From Silene conica (taxonomy: Eukaryota > Streptophyta > Magnoliopsida > Caryophyllales > Caryophyllaceae), in NCBI GenBank assembly GCA_029255685.2, contig CM055311.2:9297031-9361030 (forward strand): a stretch of 64,000 bases of DNA, given 5' to 3'. A program made the position numbers and the translations under genes. Under the pieces are notes generated by a model. That model was not told where the DNA came from, ran no database searches, and saw only the letters and a list, made by a program, of their open reading frames with translations. Shown piece by piece: positions 33,410 to 43,831 of the stretch. The first letter of the stretch is position 1, and every line of letters begins with the position of its first letter.

Positions 33410-33442
33410 ACTCGATCGAGTGCTACAGAGACTCGATCGAGT
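33410..33442. repeat. Palindrome pair 12-9-12
   Basis: ACTCGATCGAGT at 33410-33421 and 33431-33442, with the 9-nt spacer GCTACAGAG. Confidence 0.95.
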
Positions 33443-33519
33443 GTCAAGGCAGAAAGTTCCGATTTTTAAAAATTTTTAAACCTTATGAAAAACACAATTG
33501 TAAAATCTCATGGCCTCAG

Positions 33520-33531
33520 GCTCTGATACCA
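33520..33531 (-). promoter_or_regulatory. Copia-A primer-binding site (initiator tRNA-Met)
   Basis: Minus strand TGGTATCAGAGC, two bases inside the 5' LTR end, is the standard plant copia primer site complementary to the 3' end of initiator tRNA-Met. Confidence 0.9.
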
Positions 33532-33533
33532 CT

Positions 33534-34529
33534 TGTGGGGAATAAAACATGTATTCTCCCTAAACTTGCAGAATTATAATGAAAATTACAGTCGTGAATA
33601 TGGTCATAAGATTAAAAAGACATGAAAAATAGTACAACCTTTAGTCCTTGCGCGAAAGGCCTAAGATCAGGAATTAAAACAAATTCCCTCCTATAACTTG
33701 CACCCAAGACTTAGATTGAGACGATGCCGCGTGTGCTAGAAATCCTCTCTAACTGCCTTGCAATATCGGGAGAGCCTTTTTGAGTTTTGATGTGAGATCT
33801 AGGTTATGGGAGAAGAATGCTCTCAAACCCTAATTTTTCTTTGAGATTTGTTTAATCAGTGAAACAAGAGTAGTCTGACATAAGGAGAGTTCTCCTCCTT
33901 ATGTAGTACACGGCCGAAAATCTCGAATAGGGTAAGAGTGGGCTTTCCACACTTACCTTATTCTAATTCGTGATTCGACCCATTTAGCTAAAAGTTATTC
34001 GCGGGTTTTATTTATAAATCGCATACATGTTATCAGATATTAATGCAGTCGATGTATTAATAATGGTCTGATAAAATTACGATATTGTATAATTACCCAA
34101 ATTAATATAACTGTTTATATTAATACGCGGTTACAATATTTAATTAAATATAACTGTTTATATTTAAGTTACGGATTAATCATGTAATCCATATTAGCTA
34201 AAATTATTTAATCCGTATTAAATAATAATCTCAACATCTTATTGACTAATTTAATAGTCAATACCTCTGACTAACTGTTTAGTCGTATCCGGCATAAATG
34301 TGACTGTATTTTCATACCTTCACATCTCTCAAACGTGTCCTATAGGTGTGACGTATAGGGACCAGTTGATCACCGCCATCCGTATGACAATAACGTCAAA
34401 CTTATCTAACAAGCCAACCGTTATTGATAAACGTGGATCAACTGATAATAATACTGAAGTATGCCCTTGTGATCCTTTAAGAGATTTATTAAGTCATTGT
34501 ACTAACTGTCAAGGACCTTAGCCCCAACA
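33534..34529 (-). repeat. Copia-A 5' LTR
   Basis: Same length as the 3' LTR (996 bp), with about a dozen visible substitutions. Confidence 0.95.
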
Positions 34530-34534
34530 CTACC

Positions 34535-36685
34535 ATCTTCATATACAGCTTACGACCTTCTTTAAGGGTTGCTGAGTCAAACTCGTATATGGTATACGTT
34601 CGTGGAGAAATAGCGAGTAGAAGCCAATGCTTACTGCATGTAAAACATATCAGCAACCTTAGTTCACAAGCCGGTCTAGTGGGACATTATATTAAATCTG
34701 ATCAAGCTACCTGAAATTGGGAAACAGCGAGTACAACTGCCTGAAATTGGGTTCTTGAAGCTGCGTGCTCAGAATAAGATGCATAAGCTTTAATGATCGA
34801 AGCATGACATGCTTCACTTGAAAGAAGCACCAGACATACTCTAAATTACCCTTCTATGGAAACCGATACCTTCCTCCATCAGTAACTAGAACTAATGGAA
34901 ACAGCATTAACTCATATATATGGCCCAATGTACCAGAGTCGAGTTAAATGTCAAAATCTATTATACAAAAATGCAAATCCGGAGACAAGAAACACAGATG
35001 CAACACTTAAACAAAAGATATTTTTGTTTCATGCAATTCAAGATAGTCTCATGAATATTGCAAAAGCCTTGTGAATACATTTAAAAATTGACAGACTCTA
35101 AATCAACTTAAGCACTTTGTTCACCAAAGTAGAAAAAAAGTGTAACTGCCCACATACAAAAGTGAACAAATTATTGAATGAAACAATCTATTGAAATTGA
35201 AGGCAGAAGAGAAAGAAAAAGACGAAAGGATGTTGAACTAAGTTACAGGAGCACTCCCACGTATCATATATGGCTTGGTATCATTAAGATACAGGAGGGG
35301 GAAATTTTAAAAAACCTTGCATTTGTCACAGTAATCAGAATTTGAAGAACTTTTAGCAGCTTTAGTGCGCCCTCTTTCACATCTGAGAGATTCTAGCATG
35401 CCTTCGCATATGAGAATTGAGAAGCTAAAACTAAAGGAAGGCAGGACGTGGGATTGTTGTGTAGCATAATTTAATTTTGACAATTAATGCGCAATTTAGG
35501 GAATTTTTATTTTGACTCAACCCCTTGTGATTCTACAGCTCTCATAGAATACACAACTATAGTATAGAAAAGTTCGCATTGAAATTTACAAGGCAAGGCT
35601 AAGATTGGTTTGACCCTCGGATTCTGTCAGATACAAACAAAGGCTCCTTAAGAGACTACCAACCCTTTTTATAAATAAGCTGCTTCTTGCGGAATTAGAC
35701 TAATGCAACCAATTCAGCATCTTATTCTACCGAAAGAAAAAGAATTTCTTATATTATAACTGATTGATCAGCCACTTCTATTTTCATAGATCAAGACATG
35801 TACAAGGCCTAGCTTCAACCCCCAGACATAGGGCTATCTTAGCGCTGTCCAAAAAGAAAAAAACCAATAGACACGTTTAAAGAGCCCATTGGAGAGATGA
35901 GAATGTCGACATCTGTACGAATAAGAAAGAGTCGACATCTGTACGAATAAGAAAGAAGATTGAACTCTTAAGAATCCGCCTTTGAAGTTTGTTTTGAATT
36001 ACTGTAAAGCTTTAGTAAGTTAAAAGCCTCTTTATTCGGTCTAAATGAAATCTAACTAGAGCAGTAGTTTAGGAAAGAGGAGCATACCCGCAACTATCCC
36101 TTGGTCCTTGCTAAGCAGTAAGACCTTTTAAATTAAATACAGAATTATGATTCCATGAGTAGTTAGCCTTAATTAACAGAAGCTCCCGAGCTAGATAGGG
36201 ATGTTATGGACGGATAGACTCTCTTGAAAAAGCCTTGAATTAACTGGTAGTAGTAAGATGATACAACCTGTTACACTATTTTTCCATAATCGACAGGGTG
36301 GTTGTCGAAGAATAGACAAGCAGCAATTTATAAACAACGATCCCTAACATGTTACACTGTTTTTCCGCAACATTAGTACATCACCTTAAACATAAATGCG
36401 GATATCATTTAAAACATCTTAATTCCTTACCTAACCAAACTTTTGTCAAATTATCTCTACAAATTTTCCTCATTTACTCAATTTTCACCATTAGCAGATC
36501 TTGTGTGGACGAATTCAAAGAGTATGTCATAAAAAGCATTACTCAATTTCATACAGTTAGTTGTTCAGTTATTGCATAAACATAGAGATAATCATAATCA
36601 TTCTTCAAAACTAACTACAAATTACAACAAATAATGCAGTAAATCAATCACACTAAAACCCTAAAATTAATACTGGATTACATAC
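34535..36685 (-). other. CACTA-2 interior with decayed gene sequence
   Basis: Mostly intron-like AT-rich DNA. Near 34535-34640 the minus strand can be read as FYSLFLHERIPYTSLTQQ then PLKEGRKLYMK, protein-like but unidentified. The only other convincing exon is at 35316-35424. A 12-bp direct repeat (GTCGACATCTGTACG, twice) lies near 35905-35945. Confidence 0.35.
35316..35424 (-). pseudogene. Unidentified exon in CACTA-2 with CxxC motif
   Basis: Minus strand: acceptor GTTTTAG, 109 nt open (FSILICEGMLESLRCERGRT, then KAAKSSSNSDYCDKCK), donor AAG|GTTTTT. YCDKC suggests half of a zinc-binding site. It may belong to the protease gene's upstream region or be captured. No family assigned. Confidence 0.35.
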
Positions 36686-36880
36686 CTAATATCCAAATAA
36701 TCGAAGAGGATGATGGTTCTGGCGAGTTGGATTGAAAGTGGTAAGGCACACGGTGGATTGAAGGTTAAATTCCGGCGATCTGGCACGGTTGTGGTGAGGC
36801 ACGCGGTGGTGGTGATGGATTTTGTGTTTATAAATGACTGTGTTTTTGGGAATAGGGTTAATGTATGAGAGGTGATTGTA
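36686..36880 (-). promoter_or_regulatory. Probable leader exon of the CACTA-2 gene
   Basis: Minus-strand sequence rich in CACCACC and CACCGTG, lacking long frames, ends with a clean donor TTAG|GTATGT at 36686/36685. It lies about 430 bp inside the right terminus, where CACTA transcription normally starts. Confidence 0.4.
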
Positions 36881-37035
36881 TAACGCGGTATATGCGAATG
36901 TATTTGTTGCGTTTGTTTTATTTATTTAAATTTTTTTTTCCTTTTTTTCCTTAATATTAAGGAGGGTGGTATATTGGTACATTTATTTGCTGCTATTTGG
37001 ATAAAAAGCCGCAAATAGAGAGCAGCAAGTGAATA
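36881..37035. repeat. CACTA-2 right subterminal region
   Basis: TTTATTTGCTGCTATTTGG and AAGCCGCAAATAGAGAGCAG match the left-end repeats. The Stowaway MITE separates this stretch from the terminal repeat at 37294-37309. Confidence 0.65.
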
Positions 37036-37293
37036 CTCCCTCCATTCATATCCACTTTGCACCTTTGCTTTTTCACGTTTGTCAACGCACGTTTTACGTG
37101 CTAAATATCTTTAGGTACATATTCGCAAAAATTATAAAAGTTAGATATTTTCAATTTACTCGTTAAGACGAATCAAACAAGATCCCGCATGAATATATTT
37201 TCTCTTACGTATTAGGAGAAAATTGATACCGAACGTTGATTTGTAAATAGTGTACAAAATCCAAAAGTACCATTTGGATTTGAATGGAGGGAG
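37036..37293. mobile_element. Stowaway-like MITE, 258 bp
   Basis: Ends CTCCCTCCATTCATATCCA and the inverted CTCCCTCCATTCAAATCCA, flanked by TA on both sides (37034-37035, 37294-37295). CTCCCTCC ends with a TA duplication define Stowaway (Tc1/mariner) MITEs. Confidence 0.9.
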
Positions 37294-37354
37294 TATTTTT
37301 CTACTACTGGCGCCACATCATCCCTCATCAATGTTGTACACTTGTACTCATATG

Positions 37355-37871
37355 CTAGGTAGCACGGACACTTCTCCTAATGAGTTGTACCGTGTCCGAT
37401 ACTGTGTCCGACACCGACACTCCACGGACACACGCCGAAACGTGTCCAAAACCTAAACAGCCGTGTCTAACTTTCTACATTTATTTGGGCACGTGTCCGA
37501 CGCGTGTCCATGGTATTTGAGCCGTGTCCGTCGCGTGTCCACGATATTTGGTTATCATTTGCGGTGAATGATGTTCTTGAGATGAGAAATGCGTTATCGA
37601 AAGAGATCAATTAGAATATTGATTCGGATGGGGATTGAAAATAAATTTATTATCAAGGGCAAGTTTTACATTCACTTATTTAAAATTAATATCAAATACT
37701 TTTACAAAAATAAAATCTAAAATTTATAACTATAAATGGTATATTTTATTAAATTAAAATGCCGTGTCCCGTGTCCTAAATTTCAGAGCATGCCGTATCC
37801 CGTGTCCGTGTCGTGTCTGTGTCCGTGTCCGTGTCCGTGTCCGTGTCCGTGTCCGTTTTGGTGCTACCTAG
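37355..37871. mobile_element. Non-autonomous hAT element, 517 bp (hAT-C copy A)
   Basis: Terminal repeats CTAGGTAGCAC at both ends, with a perfect 8-bp duplication CTCATATG (37347-37354, 37872-37879). The interior is filled with GTGTCC/GGACAC words. The right end has about eight GTGTCC units in tandem (37797-37856), and inverted GGACAC words lie near the left end. A second copy is at 38856. Confidence 0.9.
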
Positions 37872-37979
37872 CTCATATGTATATGGTCCATTATTGGGGA
37901 TGGGTCAACCATTAGTATTTGGTTTGATTTTTGAGATAGACTTGGACCTTTAAGATAACATGTTTTTGGACCTCCTAAT

Positions 37980-38671
37980 TACGGATCACAATGGATCCTG
38001 GATCCGGTTTCAGATCCGTAAGACTCGACTCTGATAGATCGGATTTGAATCATATTTTTTCAGATCCGTTTGATCCGGGTCGGATCTGGATCCACTAGTT
38101 TTAAAACGGATCTGGATCTAGATTCTTCTACGCAGACCCGGATCCGACCCTGGACCCGCTTTCATAGTAAAAACATCAAGTTTGAAAAAAGAAAATAGCA
38201 GGAGTCTTTGATTAATTTAGAAAATGTACAAAACGCTTCATTCTCTAGCTTTCAATTTTCCCCATTTCTTCCCTCATCTTCACTTTACATCCCAACCGTT
38301 TAATGTACCGCAGTAGCTCAGTATAAAAACGTCTCTTGGTACGTCTTAGTTATTTTGTTTCTTTATTTGTGTTTGGATTACTTAGTCATTACTAATTACT
38401 ACTTGTACTATTTTGTTGAACATAATTGCTATGCTACTAGATAGCTACTTTTTCATTTTATTGTATTTTGGAAAATGGGTATCAATAGTTTTATTACTCA
38501 TGATTTTTTTTTCAAAATAATTTTGGGCTAGAAACTTGGATCTGCAACGAACCCGATTCGGATCTGGATCTCACATATTTAGACCCGTTTGATCTAGATC
38601 TAGGGTATGCAATATGGATCTGGATCTGGATCCTGTTAAATCTGGTCCAGATCGACCCGTTGCCATCCCTA
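37980..38671. mobile_element. Non-autonomous hAT element, 692 bp (hAT-D)
   Basis: The left end TACGGATCACAATGGATCC aligns with the inverted right end TAGGGATGGCAACGGGTCG, the TAGGGATGGCAA type common in plant hAT elements. The flanks CTCCTAAT and CTCATAAC agree at 6 of 8 bases. Both subterminal regions are packed with GGATCTGGATC / GATCCGGATC words, a strong palindrome-rich signal. No transposase. Confidence 0.7.
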
Positions 38672-38855
38672 CTCATAACTACTATTCTCATGGAGCTAAG
38701 TTATGCTCTATTATCTCTAAGGTAAACTCTTATTTGAGACGGACTAATTTTTCGTCTGAAATAAGACGGACTAAATGTAGCCATTTTACAATAAAATGTT
38801 ACAATTTTTTTGATAAAATATTACTATTATTTTCAAGGTAAAAAGTGACGACTAT

Positions 38856-39347
38856 CTAGGTAGCACGGACACTTCTCGTAATGAGCCGTACCGTGTCCGA
38901 CACTGACACTCCACGGACACACGTCGAAACGTGTCCGACATCTAAACAGCCGTGTCTAACTTTCTACATTTATTTGGGCACGTGTCCGACGCGTGTCCAT
39001 GGTATTTGAGCCGTGTCCGTCGCGTGTCCACGATATTTGGTTATGATTTGCGGTGAATGATGTTCTTCAGACGAGAAATGCGCTATCGAAAGAAATTAAT
39101 TAGAATATTAATTCGGACGAGGAATGAAAATAAATTTATTATTAAGGGCAAATTTTACTTTCACTTATTTAAAATTAATATCAGATACTTTTATAAGAAT
39201 AAAATCAAACATTTATAACTATAAAATATACTGTAGATTTTATTAAATTTAAATGTCTTGTCCCGTGTCCTAAATTTCATGACATGCCGTGTCCCGTGTC
39301 CGTGTCGTGTCCGTATCCGTGTCCGTATCCGTTTTGGTGCTACCTAG
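38856..39347. mobile_element. Non-autonomous hAT element, 492 bp (hAT-C copy B)
   Basis: CTAGGTAGCAC termini and a perfect 8-bp duplication ACGACTAT (38848-38855, 39348-39355). Very similar to copy A, but with fewer GTGTCC units and some converted to GTATCC near the right end. Confidence 0.9.
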
Positions 39348-39374
39348 ACGACTATTAATTATTTTTAAGTTATA

Positions 39375-39465
39375 CTCCATTCATTCATTTTATATCACCC
39401 CATTTCTCCATTATATGTGAGGAGTATTATATTCAAATGGGGTGATAAAAGTTGAATGGAAGAAG
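39375..39465. mobile_element. Short Stowaway-like MITE
   Basis: The left end CTCCATTCATTCATTTTATA is mirrored by the inverted right end CTTCTTCCATTCAACTTTTA. TATCACCCCA/TGGGGTGATA are inner arms, with TA on both flanks. Confidence 0.75.
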
Positions 39466-39560
39466 TATTTGTTATTAAATAATTACATTCTATTAAAAAA
39501 ATGGTAACATTTGATCCGTCTTATTTTAGTTCGTTTAAAACAAATATTTCTATTATGTCA

Positions 39561-39797
39561 AATGGCCAATGAACCGTTGATTATCTTGATTTCGTCCTTC
39601 TTAATCATGTTTGATATACCATTCTAGATCGATATTCTTACCACTTCTCTTGCTCCTATAATACAATTTTTTCTTAAAATCCTGTTATGCGTCCTTGCTC
39701 GACCATCACTCCAATCCCTTCTTGGTAAACCTCATTTGGATGTGTAACCTGTCTACCCAATTTAAGATTAAACCTTTTTTTTATTGTTGGCCTGGTG
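39561..39797. other. Unassigned single-copy-looking sequence
   Basis: No repeat, gene or terminal motif recognised in this stretch. Confidence 0.35.
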
Positions 39798-40085
39798 TGT
39801 AATACTACATATTTCCGTCCCTTAGCTATTCGTCGGTCGAGTAGGGCTAACTCGATCGAGTTGACTGTCAGTTATATGAGGTTTGGGTCTGCGGAGTAAG
39901 AAATCGACTGAGTAAGTTGGTGACTTGGCCGAGTAAGCGGTCTGACGGATGATTTCCGTGGATTAATTAAATTAAAAGGAGAGCTTTTAAAACATTTTAA
40001 TTACGCCCTAATCAGTTTTCATTCTACTTCTTGCACAAAATCTATTCTCTCCTCTTAATCTAATCTTTTCAAAGGCTTAATTTAG
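39798..40085 (+). repeat. Tekay-2 truncated LTR copy
   Basis: Begins TGTAATACTACATATTTCC. Contains CGTCGGTCGAGT + 7 nt + ACTCGATCGAGT (39831-39861) and AATCGACTGAGT + 9 nt + ACTTGGCCGAGT (39902-39934). Confidence 0.65.
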
Positions 40086-41210
40086 TGCTTTTAATTGTTG
40101 ACCTGAAGGGAACTTGACCAACTTGTACGCGGTTTCTTTATCGTCGTATTTTCGTAGATATCTTAATAAGGCTAGGTTGTTGGGGAACTTTTAAATTTGA
40201 TTAGATTAGTCAATTATAGACTTAGTAGTCTCATGCGATTAACGAGGTGTTATGTTCTGTTGAATTAGAAACTGAAAGTGCGGCTTAATCTGTCCTTGAC
40301 ATAGTAAGGATGGGCTCTAGGGGGATGAATATTTTATTAAAATTTGGACAAGTTTGGTAGCGATAAAAGAATTTTTGAAGATTACACTGATGCGTAAGGT
40401 TTTGATGAGTCGCGTACTACGTAATTGGGATAAGTGAGTGTATAGCGGAGGATATTGTTCTGCGGCGGTGCGGATTAGTTAATAACTTAATGGAGTATTT
40501 TAAGGATTTCGTCGTTGTATCTGTTAGGTAGTGAGAGGATGATTGGCCGGAGGTATATATGAACATGGTTAGAGAGAGAATTAGATATGGGAGTAGTCAT
40601 CGATATTGATGTTAAACGATAATCGGTTATCAGTGGCACATAATGGTTATAATGGAAGGGAATAACTAAGGATGTAGCTCTGGTTGAGTTATGAGAACGT
40701 CACTTTTATTTAAAGAGGAGTATATATGAAACAACAAAGAGCGTTTGAAAGTTTAACGTGTTGCAATAGATTTTGAGGTTTGAGTTTTACTGTGGAGTTA
40801 AGGATGGATTTGTGGTTGTGTATCGTCAAACGTAATGGCGATGCTTGTGGTACTATCTATTTGACATGATTGAATATAGAGTAATGTAGTGTGTATGGTT
40901 GCGATTTTGTTGATTCTTGTGGGATTTTACGCTTGTGAGTGTGAGCAAACTTCGAGGAAGAAGTTCATTTTAATTAAACATGGTAGAATGTAATATTTTA
41001 TATTTGGTGGTAGTTCTTCTTGGGTAAAGTGTATTGGTATTGGATTTATTAGTGGCGGTAGGATATGTGAGACAGTGTTAACCATATGTTGGCACGAGAG
41101 TTAAAGGTATTTGACAATATTACGAAGTTTAGTTGAGTTGGTGTTGGGAAGAGAAGAAGAGGGTTTGGTGTGAACTTCGAGGACGGAGTTCGTTTTTAAG
41201 GAGGCAGGAC
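40086..41210 (+). other. Tekay-2 3' internal remnant with two polypurine-tract motifs
   Basis: No reading frame of pol survives. AACTTCGAGGAAGAAGTTCA then TTTTAATTAAACATGG lies near 40950. GAACTTCGAGGACGGAGTTC then TTTTTAAGGAGGCAGGA lies at 41172-41208, directly before the LTR. The first copy is followed by AATGTAATATT, an LTR-head-like sequence. Confidence 0.55.
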
Positions 41211-42382
41211 AATAATACTACAGGTTTATGTCCCTCAGTTACTCGGTCGAGTAGGGCTAAGTCGACCGAGTTGGATGTCAGTTATATAAGGTTTGGGTTC
41301 TGCCGAGTGGGAACTCGGCCGAGTTGGGCTAACTTGGTCGAGTACGTTGGTGACTCGGCCAAGTAAGTGATCTGACGAGTAGTTTCTACGAATTTGATTA
41401 AGTTAAATGGAGAGATTTTAAAACATTTTGGTTACTCCCTAATTATTTTTCTTTCTACTTTTTACACAAAATCTCTTTCTCTCCTCTTCTCTTCCCAGGC
41501 TTAGTTCATTGTTTCAAGAGTCGTCGCTTAGTTTCCACTGTAACCGTTCGGTAAGTTCATGTCTCTGTTTTATGTATTGGTTTTGTAGTGTAGTCAAACC
41601 CTAGTTGCGGATTTGGGGTTGTTGTTGATTATTTGATGTATATATTGCTTTATGTAAGTGACGGATTTTTAGAAGAGCATTTCTAGATCGACGTGTGCTC
41701 CATTTTCTGTGATTTGCGAATAAGGTAGGGTTTCCCTACTCAGTCGTTTGTGTGATTATTGTGTATTCGTTAATGGATATGATTGTACGCATTTCTGCGA
41801 TTGGATTGGAACGGAGGAGATGATGGTGATGTGGTTGTGATTGTGATAGGACTATATGTCCGAAGATAGTCTCATTCCCATGTTCACCTCTTGTGACTCC
41901 CAGCACAGTAGATGTGCACATCAATGACCTGTGGTTGCTCGTTGCGGCGAGCGGGAATTAAGTGGCAAGGTTGCGGTCCCGACTAACGGCGAGGGTTACC
42001 TGTTGTGATGGGTAATCTTACAGGGCTACACATAGCGGTGTGTAAGCGGGTACTATGAGTGAGCGAGGGAGTAGTTGAGTGGTTGTTGGTGCTTGTGATT
42101 GTTTCCTTTGCTTATACTTCATGATTATGCAGATGACTGACCCCGTGTTATTGTTGTAAAATTGTGGTGATCTATTCGGGGATGGTGATCAGTTGTTGAG
42201 CAAGTTTTATTTGTGGAGTAGTAATGCGCGTCTTTTATATAGACTTTTTTGTATATTTGACCCGCATTTCTGTGCTTTTATCATAACTTATAGCTATAGT
42301 TTGCCCCGAATTAGCTACTTTGTGTTTGTCTTGTTTTTTGTGCAGGAAAGACTCAAAAGTAGTATAAATCAAGTGTAGACCT
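41211..42382 (+). repeat. Tekay-2 second LTR, interrupted
   Basis: Its first bases are AATAATACTACA, so the canonical TG has decayed to AA or the boundary shifted. It contains ACTCGGTCGAGT-type palindromes at 41241-41364 and is cut at 42382 by the Copia-B LTR (left flank GACCT). Confidence 0.6.
41241..41364. repeat. Five TCGRYCGA-type palindromes in the Tekay-2 LTR
   Basis: ACTCGGTCGAGT (41241) + 7 nt + AGTCGACCGAGT (41260). Then ACTCGGCCGAGT (41313) + 7 nt + ACTTGGTCGAGT (41332) + 9 nt + ACTCGGCCAAGT (41353). The deviations from the consensus are CG to TG or CA changes. Confidence 0.9.
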
Positions 42383-43372
42383 TGTTGGGGCTGGTGTCCT
42401 TGACAATTAAGTACAATGACTTATTAAATCTCTTTAAGGATCACAAGGGCATACTTCAGTATTATTACCAGTTGATCCACGTTTATCAATAACGGTTGGC
42501 TTGCTAGATAAGTTTGACGTTATTGTCATACGGATGGCGGTGATCAACTGGTGCCTATACGTCACACCTATAGGACACGTTTGAGAGATGTGAAGGTATG
42601 AAAATACAGTCACATTTATGCCGGATATGACTAAACAGTTAGTCAGAGGTATTGACTATTAAATTAGTCAATAAGATGTTGAGATTATTATTTAATGCGG
42701 ATTAAATAATTTTAGCTAATACGGATTACATGTTTAATTCGTAAAATTAAATATAAGCAGTTATATTTAATTAAATATTGTATTTGCGTATTAATATAAA
42801 CAGTTATATTAATTTGGGTAATTATACAATATCGTAATATTATCAGACCATTATTAATACATCGACTGCATTAATGTCTGATAACACGTATGCGATCTAT
42901 AATAAAAATCCCGCAGATAATATTTAGCAAATCGGGTCGAATCATGCAAAGGAATAAGGTAAGAGTGGACAAAGCCCATTCTTACCCTAATTCGGCCGAC
43001 CCACCAAATTGCTACATAAGGAGAGTCCTTCTCCTTATGTCAGTAACTGTTGAATCATAATTCTCACAATTTGGGTTTTGAGAGCATTCTTCTCCCAAAA
43101 CTCAGATCTCACATCTAAAACCTCAATAGCTCTCCCCATATTGCAAGGCAATTGGAGAGTATTTTCTAGCACACGCGGCATCATCTCAAACAATGTCTTG
43201 GGTGCAAGTAATAGGACGGAATTTACTTTAATTCCTGTTCTTAGGCCTATTCAAGCAAGGACCCAAGGTTGTATTCTTTTCTTGTTTTTATTTATCTTAT
43301 GACAATATTAACAACTGTAAATTTCATTATAATCCTGCAAGTTTAGGGCGAATACATGCTTTATTCCCCACA
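42383..43372 (+). repeat. Copia-B 5' LTR, 990 bp
   Basis: TGTTGGGGCTGGTGTCC ... TTTATTCCCCACA, homologous to the 996-bp Copia-A LTRs but more diverged from them than these are from each other. Confidence 0.9.
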
Positions 43373-43374
43373 AG

Positions 43375-43387
43375 TGGTATCAGAGCC
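43375..43387 (+). promoter_or_regulatory. Copia-B primer-binding site (initiator tRNA-Met)
   Basis: TGGTATCAGAGCC, two bases after the LTR end. Confidence 0.9.
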
Positions 43388-43460
43388 AGGTTATGAAAAT
43401 TTTACTTTTGTGTTTTTCATAAGTTTTAAAATCTGAAAAATCGTGTTTTGTCGCTGAGTC

Positions 43461-43493
43461 GGTCGATCGACCCCCTGCTGCGGTCGGTCGACC
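43461..43493. repeat. Palindrome pair 12-9-12
   Basis: GGTCGATCGACC + CCCTGCTGC + GGTCGGTCGACC. Same position relative to the primer site as the Copia-A pair at 33410-33442. Confidence 0.95.
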
Positions 43494-43726
43494 GCCTCCT
43501 GTGTCTTTTTCTGTTTCGACAGTTTTCCTTTTGTGAGTAATCGATCTTGTTTTTCGATTCCTGTTTACATATTGTTAATTAATCGATATTCTTGACAATA
43601 TGTGAACCCTTGATGATGTTAATTTTGATTTACTTGTTTTAATCAAAGTTTAAAAGGTAAAAACTTGTTTTGATTTCAAAAGGTGCAGCGTTTTGCGTTT
43701 TCTGAAATTCGTTTTTACTGCCTGTT

Positions 43727-43831
43727 GGTCGGTCGACCTAATTGATAGGTCTGTCGACCGATTATGCTGTTGCAGAAAGTTTCTGTTTCTCGTATGGAGG
43801 TCGGTCGACCACGTGTATAGGTCGGTCGACC
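43727..43831. repeat. Two palindrome pairs 12-9-12
   Basis: 43727: GGTCGGTCGACC + TAATTGATA + GGTCTGTCGACC. 43799: GGTCGGTCGACC + ACGTGTATA + GGTCGGTCGACC. They occupy the place of the Copia-A array at 33136-33210. Confidence 0.95.

Larger units (their letters stand above)
31796..33519 (-). promoter_or_regulatory. Copia-A 5' leader
   Basis: A 1.7-kb untranslated leader between the primer site and gag, homologous to the Copia-B leader (43388-44563 plus 53801-54420). It carries two arrays of ACTCGATCGAGT palindromes (33136-33210, 33410-33442). Confidence 0.7.
25898..34529 (-). mobile_element. Copia-A: nearly complete Ty1/copia retrotransposon
   Basis: The two 996-bp LTRs (25898-26893 and 33534-34529) are in direct orientation. 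A perfect 5-bp duplication CTACC flanks the element (25893-25897, 34530-34534). On the minus strand the order is 5' LTR, initiator-Met primer site, 1.7-kb leader, gag-protease-integrase-RT-RNase H in one frame with two stops, 3' noncoding region, polypurine tract and 3' LTR. I counted about a dozen LTR differences by eye, so insertion was fairly recent. It sits inside CACTA-2. Confidence 0.95.
24801..37309 (-). mobile_element. CACTA-2, 12.5-kb CACTA transposon with nested Copia-A
   Basis: The left terminus CACTAGTAGAAAAATA and the inverted right terminus CAGTAGTAGAAAAATA match at 14 of 16 bases. The target duplication is GCG (24798-24800 and 37310-37312). Both ends carry subterminal ATTTGCTGC / GCAGCAAAT units. 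Without Copia-A (25898-34529) and the Stowaway (37036-37293) it is about 3.6 kb. Genes read on the minus strand: a leader exon near the right end and a decayed Ulp1-like protease near the left end. No TNP2 transposase was recognised. Confidence 0.85.
38716..39560. mobile_element. Long-arm element (Mutator-like MITE?) with two nested insertions
   Basis: The left arm (TTATTTGAGACGGACTAA, then ATAAGACGGACTAAATGTAG) pairs with the right arm (TACATTTGATCCGTCTTATT-like, then TTAGTTCGTTTAAAACAAAT). hAT-C copy B (38856-39347) and a Stowaway (39375-39465) sit inside. Without them it is about 260 bp. The target duplication was not resolved, so the superfamily is a guess. Confidence 0.45.
39798..42382 (+). 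mobile_element. Tekay-2: remnants of a second gypsy chromovirus-like element
   Basis: A truncated LTR copy (39798 to about 40085) and a longer copy (from 41211) match over about 300 bp (TAATACTACA ... TTTTAAAACATTTTRRTTAC). 40086-41210 between them is 3' internal sequence ending in two polypurine-tract motifs. The second LTR is cut by Copia-B at 42383. All gag-pol coding is missing. Confidence 0.65.

Noticed and set aside
37797..37856. Telomere-like repeat
   Set aside because: The unit is GTGTCC, not TTTAGGG, and it is confined to the hAT-C element.
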